The translations under genes were made by a program, and so were the position numbers. A stretch of 64,000 nucleotides of DNA. Origin: Ryuthela nishihirai (Eukaryota > Arthropoda > Arachnida > Araneae > Heptathelidae). Below the pieces are notes generated by a model. The model was not told the DNA's origin, searched no databases, and saw only the letters and a program-made list of their open reading frames with translations. The DNA lies in NCBI GenBank assembly GCA_038380435.1, contig JAWZYU010000004.1, forward strand, positions 24,030,001 through 24,094,000. Reading direction: 5' to 3'. This document shows positions 63,636 to 64,000 of this stretch, piece by piece (within the stretch, counting starts at the first letter, position 1; each line of letters starts with the position of its first letter).

Positions 63636-64000
63636 GGCATGGCCAACATACGGCCTGCGTAATGAATTTATGTGGCCCGCGAACAATTTTCCAATATTAA
63701 CATTTAACTTCTAGTAATTAATCGAATGAATTCTCGATACTTCTATATTTTTTAAAAAAGATTCCGTTATAAAGAATTAAAACTTTTATACTCATCTGCA
63801 CTCGATGTTCAAGCGACGTTGCCAGCAGGCGAGTAAAATATTTTTGCATAGCGCAAAAATATTTTAAAAATCGATCATGTTTCAAATGTAGTTGTGAAAT
63901 TAGTGAATTTCCTACGATCAAAAGGATTAAATCACAGGCAATTTATTGATCTCCTTGAAGAACTAAATACCAGTCATTTAGATGTACTATATCACAATAA
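63636..64000 (+). mobile_element. hAT transposon 5' part, running out of the window
   Basis: The start 'caggcatggccaacatacgg' and 'tgtggcccgcg' is typical of hAT elements related to GTF2IRD2/ZBED5-type genes. From 63885 to the window end the plus strand encodes NVVVKLVNFLRSKGLNHRQF and 'LLEELNTSHLDVLYHN', a conserved block of that transposase family. The N-terminal part of the transposase is missing between the terminus and 63885, so the copy is internally deleted. Confidence 0.75.

Noticed and set aside
1..64000. CRISPR arrays, operons, rRNA genes or prokaryotic features
   Set aside because: The spliced exons, SINEs and LINEs are eukaryotic. Tandem repeats here lack the regular repeat-spacer pattern.

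Overview
This is eukaryotic DNA from an AT-rich, repeat-dense animal genome. The only single-copy host gene I can identify with confidence is BLOC1S6 (pallidin), on the + strand. Its penultimate coding exon is at 2722-2800 and its last coding exon at 22654-22773. They join in phase across an intron of about 19.9 kb that is filled with mobile elements. The mix of elements (RTE, I-like and R1-like LINEs, Tc1 and hAT transposons, tRNA-derived SINEs) suits an invertebrate, perhaps an arthropod or chelicerate. That placement is inference, and no marker here fixes the species.

Layout. 1-2700: debris (RTE endonuclease fragment, tail of an uncharacterised repeated gene family, SINEs, a tRNA foldback). 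2722-22773: BLOC1S6 exons and intron. The intron holds a Tc1-like transposon split by an RTE LINE (2896-7270), two further Tc1 elements (7318-8530, about 8780-9590), a nearly whole copy of the uncharacterised family (10127-12070), a tRNA-containing foldback repeat (12235-12760), the best RTE LINE (about 13508-16882, with an open 673-residue reverse transcriptase frame), an RTE 3' fragment plus SINE, and a decayed LTR-type gag (minus strand). 23.0-26.6 kb: SINEs and degenerate SINEs. 26.8-34.3 kb: a second, minus-strand copy of the uncharacterised family, split by a full-length I-like LINE with a target-site duplication (27761-33655). 34.3-40 kb: a non-autonomous hAT, a reading frame with three 78-bp repeats, a Tc1 element with hairpins, and a hAT (ZMYM-like) transposon. 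40-48.6 kb: ancient RTE pieces, SINEs, two dead Tc1 elements, an RT relic and a long-TIR MITE. 48.7-50.3 kb: truncated RTE LINE. 52.2-54.0 kb: a second tRNA foldback and a SINE full of hairpins. 54.6-58.4 kb: an R1-like LINE broken by two SINEs. 59.5-60.1 kb: a degenerate minisatellite. 60.1-63.6 kb: a near full-length RTE LINE (minus). From 63.6 kb: the start of a hAT transposon that leaves the window.

How the parts work together. Autonomous RTE, I-like, Tc1 and hAT families provide the enzymes. Two abundant tRNA-derived SINE families, called here SINE-1 (about 370 bp) and SINE-2 (about 210 bp), are presumably moved by LINE machinery. SINE-2 shares an 11-base 3'-terminal motif with the RTE LINE, which suggests that pairing. 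The most intriguing parts are (i) a multi-copy protein-coding family with conserved 3' flanks and no known function, and (ii) a tRNA-containing repeat whose arms recur about 307 bp apart at three loci and form foldbacks at two. Almost every reading frame other than the BLOC1S6 exons is mobile-element sequence.
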